Shown: in pieces, positions 51,222-63,664 of the stretch
Layout of the letters: the number at the start of each line of letters is the position of its first letter
How positions within the stretch are numbered: the first letter of the stretch is position 1
NCBI RefSeq assembly: GCF_050908995.1
Contig: NC_135119.1
Coordinates: 17,298,001-17,362,000, forward strand
Reading direction: 5' to 3'
DNA from: Andrena cerasifolii
Taxonomy: Eukaryota; Arthropoda; Insecta; Hymenoptera; Andrenidae
DNA: 64,000 nucleotides
Made by a program: the position numbers and the translations under genes
Notes under the pieces: model-generated
The model's input: the letters and a program-made list of their open reading frames with translations, nothing else
The model's database searches: none
Told to the model about the DNA's origin: nothing

Positions 51222-52462
51222 GCAAAGATACGTAAAAATCAAAGAGCCGAGTTGAGGTATTACTTGCGGAAGCGATCTTCTGATGAACGATGCAATATTC
51301 CAGTGCACGTCCATGGCAAATATTAATCGCGCTTCTTCGAATTCCTTTCGCATTACCTGCGCCCCTTGAATCAACATTAATTTTCGTTCTTGGAGGAAAA
51401 AGGCATTCGTGGCACGTCTTATGGTTTTCCTCGGCTAAGTCGACGTACGTTGAAACGTCCTAAACGTAGCTCAAATGCTTTGATAAAGTCTCATGGTAGA
51501 AAAGGATTGGCACGTGCTCATGATTCGCGCGTGTGCACGCATGACAAGCACTTGCGCCCATTGGGCAACACTTTTATCGAGCCAGAGGTGTACGAATATT
51601 TTCAGTGATTTTCGTCAAAAGGAATTCGTGCAGATAGGAGTAACATCTAAAATAGCGTTTTTTCTTAGAACACTCGACTGCGTTTTGCCCTTTATAATTC
51701 GATCAATATTGAGAATTTAACGAAACACTAAAATTAACGGAAACTAAATTATGTAATATTTCACATTTTCAATCACAAATGCCACAACAAATAATTAGCA
51801 ATCAGTAGACGTACAGTTGACTGACCAAGCAAGTAGAATGTGCCTGTGCTCGTCGAACCATCAGACACGGAACGATCATTTCTCCAGATTTATCACAGCA
51901 TGAATTATGTCCCATTCCACATGAAATACGAATGCATTTTTATTTTTCTAGGAATGACGTATTATCTTTCTTACCCCACATCCACGTCTACGGACTAGTA
52001 GTCTCCGACGTGTTCCTAAAAATCAGATGGTTGGCGAGCGAGTGCTGAAGTACGAAGGCAATGAAAGTAATAGTTCCACGTCAGGTGTTCGGTTATAAAA
52101 ACGAAAGGGAGGAAGAGCTATCGTACGAGTTAGACACGGTCGAGTACCCTTGCGTACGCATGCAGTGCCTCGAACAAGGGTGCCTTTGTATCAAGCTGGA
52201 GTTCTTACTCTCCTAGTCCGTATAGACAACCGAGAACGGCTGTTTCAAAAAACGGCTGCAAGGATATCGGTTCGAATGCGCGAGGTAATTAATTCAAGGA
52301 ATGTAACGAGGCCTCACTTTGTGAATTTCGTGTGACGTATCTATATAATTGGATTGATCCCGTTTGAGTTCACTTTTGCCAACATTAGAAGTAGCTTCAA
52401 TGCTAACGCAATGTGGTTAATTATATCTTGTATCAATCCCTTAAAAAAATTAAGTACAGCTC
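51222..52462. other. Intergenic, no gene seen
   Basis: Mixed-composition spacer; short frames only. Confidence 0.4.
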
Positions 52463-52560
52463 TTAAGGGGTAATGCCACCTTAGATCCCGAAAAAGCAGC
52501 CAGATTTTCAGAATTTTTTTATGCGAGCTTTGTGAATGGAATACAAAATCTATTTAAAGG
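52463..52560. mobile_element. Solitary TTAAGGGGTAATGCCACC end
   Basis: TTAAGGGGTAATGCCACCTT resembles the left end of the 62752-63543 element (TTAAGAGGTGATGCCACT). No right end was found; the interior, which may extend to about 52900, contains no transposase. Confidence 0.55.
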
Positions 52561-53860
52561 CCTTTATTGTACATACCTTGAAGTATGATCACAATATTTT
52601 TTTTTAATTTTTTAATACAAAATGGCGGCGCTACAGCTTAACAAAAGAAGCTTCTTCTGAAAAGCAGTGTTCCGCGGCCGGAAAGATTTCTCCTTCAATT
52701 TTTGACCTCGAACAAAAAACCAACAAATTTTGAATTCTAAGATTATCTCGGGAAGTACACGAGGAAATTAAAAAATATTGTTTTTTGTAAGAATGGTGCG
52801 TGTAATTTTCTGTTATAACGTTCTTAATAAATGACATTGCTTTTTTGGTAAATATAGTTTCGTATTTGTATAATATTATAAAATTTATATATAGTTAGAA
52901 GCATTACATTTTAAATGAGAGGACTTAAGCTGGAGAATCCTTTGAGGGCTGTTATGACATGGAATAAATTATTTCGAAGCTGGACATTCATTTTCTTTTT
53001 TAGTAAATGTCTTTTTATCGTTACATTAGATTGCTACAATCACTCGTAAATGTGGAAACGAAACGTACTTTACTATGAATTAACAATGAGACGTTCATTG
53101 TTCGCAGAGTCATGAATTTGTTGATAGCATGGAACTTATCTCTCATTGTTCTACACACAGGTATACCGATGTTTTAGAATTTAAGAATTACTAGGCACTT
53201 TATGTACGGTATTAGTTGTATCGTACGGGTATGGAGATGAAAAAATAAATTATAATAGAAAGTGTGCACTTAAAATGGAAATTCAAGGGTCGTGTTTCAC
53301 GGAAAGGCATTATTCAACATTACTCCGAGCACCTGAAACGGGCAAATATATAAGCATTTATGAAAATTACGAGTCCTTGTTCTGAATATCTTCTAACGTG
53401 ATCTACTTTTTCCAGCGTTTAATTTTGCTAGCCAGCGGGACCCCTTTATTATTTCTACGTTATGATTGATTGATATTAAATATTCCTCCTTCGGTAATCG
53501 TGCGAGTATATTGAATTCCTCACATTTTTGCGAAACGATCGCTGATGTGCTCTAGAGTTCCATCGAATCTTTGCTAAAAGCACAGTTTTACATAGCTGCC
53601 ATTTAATTCATTAAGCGTGTTTTGCAAAAACTGAGTTACAAGTGGCAAACACTACATCGCAATAATGAAATAAGTAAAATACACTGAAATTTGATAATTA
53701 ATATAATGGGAGTAAAAACTACATTTAAGTATTAACGTTGAGGCTTTTTGCAATGTGTGCTTTAACTTATTGATCAAATGGGGGGGGGGGGGGCGAGATT
53801 CATAGTGGTATAAGTCACTCGCGCGGTGTTCCGTGTAAAGTAATGTGTTTTGCGTTTTCT
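52561..53860. other. Intergenic, no gene seen; poly-G run
   Basis: AT-rich spacer. A run of 14 G is at 53780-53793. No supported exon. Confidence 0.4.
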
Positions 53861-54583
53861 GTTACAAAAACTCTACGTATATATTGCAGTTGTGGGAACA
53901 CATCTAAAGACTCAAAATACTACCATTAGAAATATGTATATACTTAAAAAGAAGTTTCACACAATCTAGGAAGGAGTTATACAATATTACATTTATAAGG
54001 ATTTAATTTGTAAACTGAATGAATATAGTTTTGCGAAAATATCATTACTAAGTAGTTAATACATAAAATAGTGATCAATCCCATAATATCCTGCAATGAT
54101 TTTCATTCATATAAGTGCCGAATTTTATATATTAAAAATAAGTTTTCAGGTTTTGGCCACGAAAATGGATATAGTTCTTCAATTGACATTTGTAATATAT
54201 TTGTAAAATTAAAAAATTTCATTTCTGTAGTTTTGGCTATAAAATCGCAAAATTTCCCCACTGTGCGGTGGTGGGGAAAAAGCGATTTTTTATTTTTTTA
54301 TATATTTTTTTTCTTGCGATAAATCCCCTCTGGAAGTCGTATAGGCACGACATTTTAACTCGAAAATTATTCTTGGGGTACAATACACCCCGTGTGACCA
54401 CGAAGGGTTAATTCTCTCTCAGAATATGTATATTAGGCACATACTGCAGTTTTGAGTTGATAATGAAAAGGAATAGAGGTAGTATATTTCGAGAAAGTGG
54501 TAACTTTTTTGCCCACTACTGTATATGAGCCTTTAGAAGTATTCCCACAACTGCAATATATATACGTAGAGTTTTTTTTATAA
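53861..54583. repeat. Inverted repeat pair with ACTCTACGTATATATTGCAG core
   Basis: ACTCTACGTATATATTGCAG with TTGTGGGAA at 53870-53898 is complemented at 54541-54572, with about 640 bases between. Inside is a small hairpin (54241-54290) whose arms read AAATTTCCCCAC and GTGGGGAAAA. TTAACCCTTCGTGGTCACAC, on the minus strand at about 54390-54409, looks like a TTAA-type end of a second element. Boundaries uncertain. Confidence 0.6.
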
Positions 54584-55040
54584 CAGTTGAGTGTTAAAGA
54601 GAAATGTTCTTATTTCTCAGTTAAGAATGAAGTTATAATTTAATTCACTATGAAAGTAAACAGATGGAGCCTTTAAGACTTAAAAACTTTTATTAACTCA
54701 AATTATAAAAATTTAAACTTATACCCTATGATTCTCAGCCCCCAAATGTATCAGTCTCAAACAACACCGTAGAAATGACTGAAGTTTGCGTCGACCATAA
54801 GAAAGAAGAGTGGTGCGAATACCGTAATAAAAGTTACAAAGAAGCATTAAGAGAAGTTATAACCAGACAAACCGAACAGTGAGTGGAATGTTTACGCAGT
54901 AACCAGACAAAAACTTGAAGTCTACCAAAAAACGTAACGTTTCAACGTAAACTAATCTCACGAAACCCTGCAGCATTTCACTGCTTCTCATACATCACAA
55001 CTCTTCCCTACCCCAGAATTCTCCAAGCAACATTACCGCA
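54584..55040. other. Intergenic, no gene seen
   Basis: Transition from AT-rich DNA to the GC-rich region that follows. Confidence 0.4.
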
Positions 55041-57392
55041 GCAAATCACCTGCATTTAACGGCCCCCAGAACATCGAAATGTTGACGATGAAACGTCTCT
55101 CATCGCTCGTTCCGCGGGATCTGAAAGAAAACCCGCGGCCCCCGAAGACTGGAACACGCGCACCTCGACCATGGGCGGTAGATTGTGCCTGGCAGTGGGA
55201 AGACCACGGCGCGCCATCATCAATCTCCATCCCCTTACCCATCGTATCACTGCAGCCCCATATTTCACCAGAACGGCCCGGAATCTTTTACAAAGTCGAG
55301 TCCCGATGATCGTGACGGCGGCACGCCGATCGAACGTGGAACACCTTAAGCCTAATCTCTGTCCAGCGATCGCTGGGCCCTCGCCACGCATTTGCATGAT
55401 CCGCCACGACCTATTAGCATTCCAGGGTCAGACCGGCCGATTCTTTTGCCGAACGCCCGTGACGCAGCATCCCCTAATCTCCATCCCCCGATCAGGCACG
55501 TTGGTTGGGTCGAGAGTGACGCGCTCGGTCAACATCAACGGCACACGCCAAGTGTATGACCGAGGCGAAGAGACACGGGTCGTGCGCTCGCGCAACCCCT
55601 GCAGGGTCGTGGGGTGACGGCGACGCGGCGCGACGCGACCGTCGCTGCGTCTACGCGGGACACGGCGGGGTAGGCGGGTGGAGGTGCGGTTGGTGGGAAA
55701 GAGAGGAAAGATGAGCGAGAGGGTAAGGGTCGGAGAGGGAGTAGAACGTCGGTCGAGTGTGTATGGTAGGGGCAAAGAGAGAGTGGGGAGTTCGCACGCC
55801 GACCGGAACGGCCCCACCGAGTTTTATCCAACGATCCGGGAGGCTCGTCGAGGTAGTGGTCCGCGCCCCACAGCCGCGACAGCTTGAAACGCGTGTCGTT
55901 GTGCTCCGTTCTCTCCCTCTCACTCTTTCTCTCCTCTCTCTCTTTCTCTGGTTGAAAATTCCTCACAGAGAAGGTTTCCGCGTTGGGAAGAAAAATCGCG
56001 CGTCCGTAGCAGGCGGGTGCGTCCATCTCGATCGTCGAAAGCCCACCGGGAGGAGCGGAGTTCTCGGAACGGACAGCCGGGTTTCGGGGTGGTGAAATAC
56101 TCGGCTTTCCGGCGGAGGGAAGAGCGCGCGATTCGGATAGGGAAACGAATCGTTCGGCTGCCAAGGTGGTGGGAAATGAAAACAGGGAGCAACCATTGAG
56201 AGGGGGGGTGAGGCCTTTCCCGATGGTGTCATCGTCACGAAGGATTCTAAGTTGCGCGTGAAGGTTCTGAAGAGTCGTCGATAATATACCGGTGCGTGGT
56301 GAGCTCGTGCCAGGGGCTAGTTTCTCGAACCCCCGAACCGGGCTAGTAGACGGTGAACAACGCCGGTCGAGTGTCGTGTTTTCGTTTCTTCTACTCGATC
56401 CAATTGGACTGCAGGAGAGTCGCTCGGGACACCCAGCAGCGGCTGCAGGTGTCAGGACAATTTCGGGGGTGGTGCCGGTTATACTCCCTCTACCTTTACG
56501 TTGGTGATCGTTGGCGTCCCCGGGGCTAGACGCCGTTGGATATTCGCACCTGGACAAGCGTACGTATTTTCACGAGAACACCTGGCCCCCGTGCTACCTA
56601 GTGCGGCGGTGCCATGCTATGGCCTCTCTCCTTAGGTACTCTCCTACACCCCCAAACAGGTTATTGATTTTGCCGAAGTAAGGAGGTACGGATGTAGCCC
56701 GTACGCCCTGCGGCCTGCGACCTGCTCGTTTTTCCACCCCCTTCGCCGCCTGTCTCTCGTCCTCTTTATCCCCAGATCTCTCTCTCTCTCTCTCTCTCTT
56801 TCGGTCGCCTGTCCTTGATGCTGGGGCCACCCTTTGACGGCCGGGCGACGTTCACGCGATCTTTTGACACAGTTCTGCGAAACGTCAAACGATGGGCGAG
56901 CGTCAAGGAAACCTCTGGTGGGGGTGTTGTCGCGAAAAAGAGGGAGAAGAGACCACTGTCCCTTTCTAGCATATACCACCTCGTAGAGCATCGTCTGTCA
57001 TCGCGTGCCAATCTCCCGTGTCCTTTCTTCCTTTGCTAATTGACAATGATTACGAAGTCCCGCGAAACTGTCCCGTGATCGAAAGACGAGCCTGGTTTCG
57101 TCGAGAAAGGTCGAGTGTTACGATGATTCCGGAAACAGCCGGTGTCGATTCCCTGAAGCCAGTCTAAAGCCCTGTGTCGTATAGTGTACCGTGTCACTGA
57201 ACTGTTGGAGCAGACTGTTGCAGTGGCAGCGTGACTATACACGAGACAACGGCTACGAGGTGATTCCGACTGACAGCGGATCGATCAGCGGTGAACTTTT
57301 CACTACGGGACTTTGCGGTTCTTTCGGAAAAGCAGCGCCTCGTAGTAAATCAATAGAAGCCACGTGAAGTCAGGACGAGAGATCGCGCTCTT

Positions 57393-57440
<48 letters not shown>

Positions 57441-58330
57441 ACCCCCACTCTCTCTGCCTCTCTCTTTTTCCCTCTTGCTTCCACTCTCGCTTTCTCACTC
57501 TTTCTCTCCCTCTCTCTCTCTCTCTCTCACCCTCTTTCCCTCCCTCTCTCTCTCTCTCTCTCTCTCACTCACTCACTCTGTGCCTCCCTCACACACACTC
57601 TCCCTTGCGCCCTCTCGCTCCCCATTTTCCGCTTTTCTCGTTTTCCGCCGACCGATACGCGCGTTTCGCGAATTTCGTCGGATGAAGCCGATCGATAGCG
57701 TGCAGAAGAACGCCTCGCGTGCGCCCGTCTTCCCGCTCGTAGACGGAATTAAATAATTAGCGGTGATCGCTCTGATAGCTACCCTCGTTTCAATCCATCC
57801 GACAGCGGATGGCTGTGTGTTGAATCGTCCATGATACGTCAACCGTTCGCTCCACTCCACGCCGCTCCGCGCTCGTCAATTATGTAAGATTTCCTGAATT
57901 TTGGCTTATCGACCGGTCGGAACCGGGACGTGGTTAATCTTTCATCAGCCCGTGGCGCGCTCGAAATCGTATTTTCCTCCCCCCCCCCCCCCCCCCGGTT
58001 CGTTGAACGCGGAGTATCGGATTTTCACGGTTTTATTTTAGCGTCCTCGGCGCGGACGTAAATTTCTATGCCTCCTCCGCACCGGACGGCCGGCAGAATT
58101 TTTGCTGCCCCGCCGAAACGTTTCGCCGCGTGCAATTTTTATCGCGCGAAACGCTGCCGGCCGCGGATGAAGCTCGCCCGAACGTTCGATGGGGAGAATA
58201 TGGAGGTGCTCCGAGTTGACTGTGAGCAGTGGCGAGTACCAGTGGCGCTGGGAATGAGACGAATTCGGGAGACGTTCGCATGGCCCTCGGCAAAATTCTG
58301 AGGTCGCCTGAGCATCTTTGATCGAAATAG
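55041..58330. promoter_or_regulatory. GC/CpG-rich region with long CT tracts; possible promoter or 5'UTR
   Basis: Over 3 kb of GC- and CpG-rich sequence in an AT-rich window. It contains CT runs at 56777-56799 and 57395-57610 (GAGA on the minus strand, the motif bound by GAGA factor) and 18 C at 57979-57996. Open frames on both strands, up to 340 codons, follow from the lack of A/T-rich stops; their predicted proteins are Arg/Ser/Pro-rich with no known domain. Such regions often hold promoters and long 5' leaders of developmental genes, but no coding exon of a known gene is visible, so the call is tentative. Confidence 0.35.
57395..57610 (+). repeat. CT microsatellite and pyrimidine tract
   Basis: About 22 uninterrupted CT units from 57395 to 57438, followed by further CT, CCCT and TTTC runs to about 57610. 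Confidence 0.95.
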
Positions 58331-60377
58331 GGCCAGCTCGTAGGCGTGTCCAACCTGGTGTGGTCGCGGGGAAATATAACGGTTCCCTTCGTAGATATAC
58401 GAACCATCCGGCTACTTTTACTGCGGCTACGTGCTGCCAAAGCAAATGGTACCGCGTTTATCTTAACTAATGAAAACGGATTAACGGGGAGCGCGAGATT
58501 AATGGAGATTAGATCGAATCTGTCGGGAGGGTATGAATTATCGAGTTGTCACGTGTCAGTGATTCCATCGGCTCCACCAACCGTTCCTTTGCAAACAATG
58601 AAGACGTTCCGTTCGTGTCAATCAGCAAGAAGGGCTTAAAAGATTCTTCTGCACTCCAAACACAGAATATTTATAAAAAAAAAATAGTATCAAGAAATAG
58701 ATGTTCTTCTCAGGTGAAAACAGTTCAAATTCATGACGAAATAGATGAGCGAAAACTTGAGTCTCCTTTCTACCAAAGTACGATTACCTTCCATTCTTTT
58801 GGGCTACGCAAGACGGGGAGGATGGGCGGGAGGGGAAGTTTCATGAAACTGAGGAATAAATGCCAGCTGCGAACTTTTATTTCGCGTGTCTAAATACAAT
58901 GACTGGTTTTACTTTCGCGGCAGCAGATGGCAAAACACGGTCAGTGACCAAGCGATGCAACGTGCCACGTATCCATGGAAGTCCGCCAGTCCCGAAATAC
59001 GACGGAAGTAACGTCCGCGGGGGGAGGGGACGCTTTCCGAACGGCTCGTAGCTCGTGGTTCCGGCATCTATTCGCTGAAATCCTGACAAGCTGACAGGAA
59101 ATGTATCGGCAAAAAGTAGAACTGTCAGCCAACTCTTATTTACTACTACCCCTAAACATTTATTAGGAAAAAGTGAGAGAACCACATTCGAAGTAAGAAA
59201 CAAACTTCTAACGTCTAACGATTAGAGGCCTCAGAGTGTTAGCACCCAAGAAGAATATCTCACACCACGTTGTGTCTGGCTTAAATTCAGAAGATACCTC
59301 TCAAACTTAATACGCGCGTCATAAACGGCACATTTTATGGCGCGAATCGAAGTCCAAGAGAATATTCGCAATCGTTACGTTGCGTCGCTCCTTGCCTCGA
59401 CTGAGGAAGGCGAGGCGAGGCACGAGGTGGGCATAAAAAATCATAGCCAGACTTATCGAGTCGCGAATTCATCGTCGCATGCGAGGCCTGCGTGCTTTCC
59501 TCCTCCTAGCCCTGAGACTCCCGTCTCGTGGAAATAGGTTCCCCATTTGACATCAGCGTTGCGTGTACAGCGCACACGCTGGAGCAGCGGTTGTGTGGGT
59601 GTGTGTGCACGCGCGCGCACGCGCCATCCGTCGCGTGGAATGCTCGCCTCTACCCCGTGCAGCTTCTCCCTTTCTCTCCCGTTTTGCTCTTCAGACTCCC
59701 CTCGGTTAAAGGCTCTTTAACGTTTGCGTGCGGCCAGCTTTCTAAGCGGCTACTTAGGTCGGAGTTCATCGTTTGTCGGGCGACGATCACGGTTACGGCG
59801 GAAGTCCGCTGGCTCGCGATCCCGCCGCCTCAAGGATAAGGGAGCCCCCGGTGATTAAGCTGTTCCGAGGCCAGACGCTTCGATTTCGGTAAGATAGAGT
59901 TGCATGGGCAGGCTTTGAGGTGTCGCCGGGTCATCGTTTTAGCGGCTAGCGAACAAGCACGGGACACTGATTGAGGAGTGGATCCTTGCATTTTGACCTG
60001 CAGTGGTGTCGTGAAAGCTGCAGGGGGCTGAGATGGTAGGGGTCTTCGTTGTTTTGCATACGAGTTAAGAACATGGGGACATTACGTGAAAATGAGTGCA
60101 ACGAGTGGCTAAGAAAGTGTTTGGGAGCTTGAATTCTCAAGGTGTTGTAACCTCTCGAAGACGCAATATGAATCGTGGGGCCGTCTCACTTGGTTTGGAG
60201 ATGTAGATACGCTTGAGGATCAGTTGAATTGTTCAGTTTGCCTTCTATGTGGAATGATGGAGGTGTTATATGTGTACTGTTTTGTGTCGCATCTGACTGG
60301 GGAGTGTCTACTTTATTGGGTGATGCTTTCCCTTGGAAAGGGTGATTTTTACTGTTGATAAGTCCTAGTGTGTATAG
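58331..60377. other. GC-rich continuation, no gene seen
   Basis: GC-balanced to GC-rich until about 59900, then AT-rich. A GT/GC alternating run lies near 59593-59622. Several open frames but no domain or linked splice sites. Confidence 0.4.
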
Positions 60378-61084
60378 TAGGGTGGCCCTTATTTTCAACC
60401 TACGATTTCTTTTGCTCTCACTCCCTAATATGGTTCCATTTCATAAAAAAATAGTCCCTGAAAAAGATTATTGCAATCGGACAAAGGGAAAGGGTGCCGA
60501 CCAGGCCTTATAGTTTATAATTCATCAATAGTTTGGATTTAAAGAATTTCTCAAAAATGTTAAGCCCTATCGAAATTTTATTCAAACAATAGTTAAAGAG
60601 CATTCAATTTTCTACAATTACTGTATATATAATTTTTTCGTGCTTCCAACCATTTTTTAGATAACAACGTTTGAATATAGAGAAATCCGCACTTCGCGCG
60701 TCCCACCTGTACGGCGTGACGCATTCTGTATACGCGCGTAGTGCGTAGTGTGGACCTGTCTATATTCAAACGCTGGGTATTATCTAAAAAATGGTTGGAA
60801 GCACGAAAAACATATATACGTATACAGTAATTGTAGAAAATGGAATGCTCTTTTTACATTATTCGAACAAAATTTCGATGCGACTTACCATTTTTGAGAA
60901 ATTATTTAAATCCAAACTGTTGATGAATTCTAAACTTCAAGGCCTGGTCGGCATCCATTTCCGTTGTCCGATTTCAATAAACTTTTTCAGGGACTATTTT
61001 TTTAATCAAATGCCACTGTTCTAGGGAGTGATAGCAAAGAAATACACAAAAAAATGTCGACATGTATAAATAAGGGCTACCCTA
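60378..61084. mobile_element. Long fold-back MITE, TAGGGTGGCCC ends, hAT-like
   Basis: TAGGGTGGCCCTTATTTTCA faces TAGGGTAGCCCTTATTTATA. The arms pair over almost the whole 707 bp; for example GGGTGCCGACCAGGCC meets GGCCTGGTCGGCATCC. The flanking octamers GTGTATAG and GCGTATTG agree at six of eight bases. The element sits exactly against the left end of the next one. Confidence 0.85.
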
Positions 61085-61087
61085 GCG

Positions 61088-61688
61088 TATTGGAGACAGG
61101 GGCTAGTTGATACTTTTTTTAGTTTTCAATTTTTTTCATTTTTGTTTTAATTAATTACTTGATAACAAATATGCTAAAATATACTTGGGTCTTTCCTCTT
61201 TAATATATTGTAAATGAAATGTTGAGAAAATACATACAAAATGAATGAAAAAATGTTATTTGAACGAAGGTAAAATGTATCAATTTACACGACTGCGGGG
61301 CTAGTTGATACGTTATTCTGTTTTCAATTTTTTTCATTTTTTATTTTAATTAATTACTTAGTAACAAATATGCCCAAATATACTTTGGTCCTTCCTGTTT
61401 AATATACAGTAAGCGAACACTTGAGAAAATACGTACAAAATGAATGAAAAAATGTTATTTCGACGATCAATTTGGATGTATCAAAACTATTTACTTTTTC
61501 TCGATATAAACGAAAACAGTTAAAAACGGTCGTTAACGTCAATGTACAGACACGTACGCTCGATCGTAGAAAAGAATTGAACAACAATCATCATATACCT
61601 CGCTCAAATGGAGCTACACATATACAGTGTCGAGATAATTCGTCTGTAACAACTTGCCCCCTGTATCAACTAGCCCCGGTCTCCCCTA
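61088..61688. mobile_element. TAGGGG-ended MITE, GGCTAGTTGA family, copy 2
   Basis: The right end, read inward, is TAGGGGAGACCGGGGCTAG; the left end TATTGGAGACAGGGGCTAG has three changes. It contains a 198-bp internal direct duplication, whose second copy starts at the GGGGCTAGTTGATAC at 61297. Same family as 11773-12303. Confidence 0.8.
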
Positions 61689-62751
61689 TAGTTCTGGAAA
61701 CTATTTTTTGTCGATCGGTGACGCGAAAAGTGAAACGAAATGCCTGTAAGGTAAATAGTGTTTCACCTGATAAATAAATGGCATTGTTTTAAATAAACGA
61801 TAATTGGTTAAAAGAAGATAGCGTATTGTTTCAAATTTAAGAATCAGTAAACAAGTTACTGTTCGAAAAATGAATCGCAATAAGTTAGCTCTCGCTATAA
61901 GTTTTCTAAAGTTGTATGTAAATTTCGTGTATTCAAATTGTTTTCTCTGCCTTATTAACTTCTTACATAATTTTTAAGAAGATTGAATATGCCTTTCCTT
62001 TGGCAGTTATGTTTCAATTAATGTATACATAATCATATATTGGCCGAAAAATAGTGTCGAGCACTATATTGCTGAAGATGTAATAAGTGTTTTCATGGGA
62101 GTTTCTGCTAACGTTTCTAATTCGTTGAGAAAATACACAGACGTTGAGGGTGTTAAGAGAATCTATTGGAGTTTCGTTTCAGACATATGCTCCATTTGAT
62201 CCCATTCAGACAAAACAGGTGCTTTTATTTTTATCGTTGGGTGATCGCTCGAATTTTAAGAAAGGATAACTCCAAATTCCAAAATTGGATAGTATTTATT
62301 TCTATTATGCAGTATAATGAAGAGATGGTGACAAACAGAGGCTTAGGATATATATTTATTATTAGCAACATACGATAAGTATCTACGTTCGCTCACGCAA
62401 TTATTTATACGTTGGACTGAATTAATCTAGAAGTACTCGTAGGTACTTGGTAAAGCAACGCTTAATGATTACACTACCCAGGATCATTATTCAAACTATA
62501 ATCCCATATATTCGAGTTAAAATTATCAAAATAACGTATGGTCGGTTCAGTTTACTAGATATATTTACATTCGCAATACAATTTTGCACATGCTTTAACT
62601 TCGCAAGAAAACAAAATTTTTTAAAAATATGGGTGTTGGAAAGTGTTTTCTATTTCAACTACAAATTTTAAACAATTTCATCTCATAACTTTCTGGAGCA
62701 TAACAAAAGATTGGATTTATAATACAGGAAAATAAGAAAATACATTATTTT
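61689..62751. other. Intergenic, no gene seen
   Basis: AT-rich; short frames without domain. Confidence 0.4.
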
Positions 62752-63543
62752 TTAAGAGGTGATGCCACTCCAAAGCATAAAAACGTAGGCGTGGAAAAGA
62801 ATTATCCGATAGTTCTTCATAATTGTATAAAGCTGAGAAATCCTATTCTTTGGGTTAAAACAGCAAAATTTGGGTTCTTTTTTAAGAATCCAGCAATTCG
62901 ATTCATCTGAAATTTGGACCACGTTTTAATGCACCTTTGAAGAAGCTGCAGATTTTTGTTTATTAATTTTTAACCATAGTAGTTAAGCATGATTGACCAT
63001 CACGCCACGCAAAATTCGTCGTCCATTGGTGTGCGTGATATTTATCTACCAGGTAATCTGAAACAGAAAAATGAAACGGCGTTTTATTTTATACATATGT
63101 AGCTTGAAATTGATGAGCCAGCAAAAAAGCAAAAAATTTATTTGTGTGGGGAGTTTTCAAACTGAAAGGTCTGAACCTTTAATTTCTGCGATCCAATTTT
63201 GCGCCAAAATGTCTTATGTAACAAAAGAAGTATATAGAACTTAGCGATAGTCTGGTTCATCAAATTGAAGCTACATATGCACAAAGTAAAAGGCCGTTTC
63301 ATTTTTCTGTTTCAGATTACCTGGCAGGTAAATATCATGCACACCAGCGGACGACGAGTTTTGTGCGGCGTGACGCATAGCTCCTATATTTATTATCAAA
63401 AAAGAATGAAAAAAAAACTGCAACTTCTTCCAGGATGCATCAAAACATGATCCACATTTCAGATGAATCGAAATGCTAGTTTCTGAAAAAAAAAATCCTA
63501 AATTATGCTATGTCTAGCCCAAAAAATTATATTACCCCCTTAA
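62752..63543. mobile_element. TTAA-flanked fold-back MITE, GTGATGCCACTCC family
   Basis: TTAA at 62752-62755 and 63540-63543, each followed inward by purine-rich ends (AGAGGTGATGCC; GGGGGTAATATA on the minus strand). Long arms pair: AATCTGAAACAGAAAAATGA near 63055 is complemented near 63300, and the block CACGCCACGCAAAATTCGTC is complemented near 63350. No transposase. Confidence 0.85.
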
Positions 63544-63664
63544 ACATCACACAACCCCCTTTCATCATCACTATATGCAGAATAAACGTTGCTAACGATA
63601 ATTATCCACGAATAAGGAAAAGACAAAGTTGTCATCGCTAAATGAATAGGCAACTGAGCTCCAA

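Noticed and set aside
54390..54409. TTAACCCTTCGTGGTCACAC on the minus strand as a further TTAA element end.
   Set aside because: No opposing end was found, and the surrounding inverted repeat has different borders.
55535..56557. 340-codon minus-strand frame in the GC-rich region.
   Set aside because: Composition is Ser/Arg/Pro-rich with low complexity, no domain is recognisable, and other long frames overlap it on both strands. Expected from GC-rich DNA with few stops.
57364..57756. 130-codon frame with long Ser/Leu runs.
   Set aside because: It translates a CT microsatellite.
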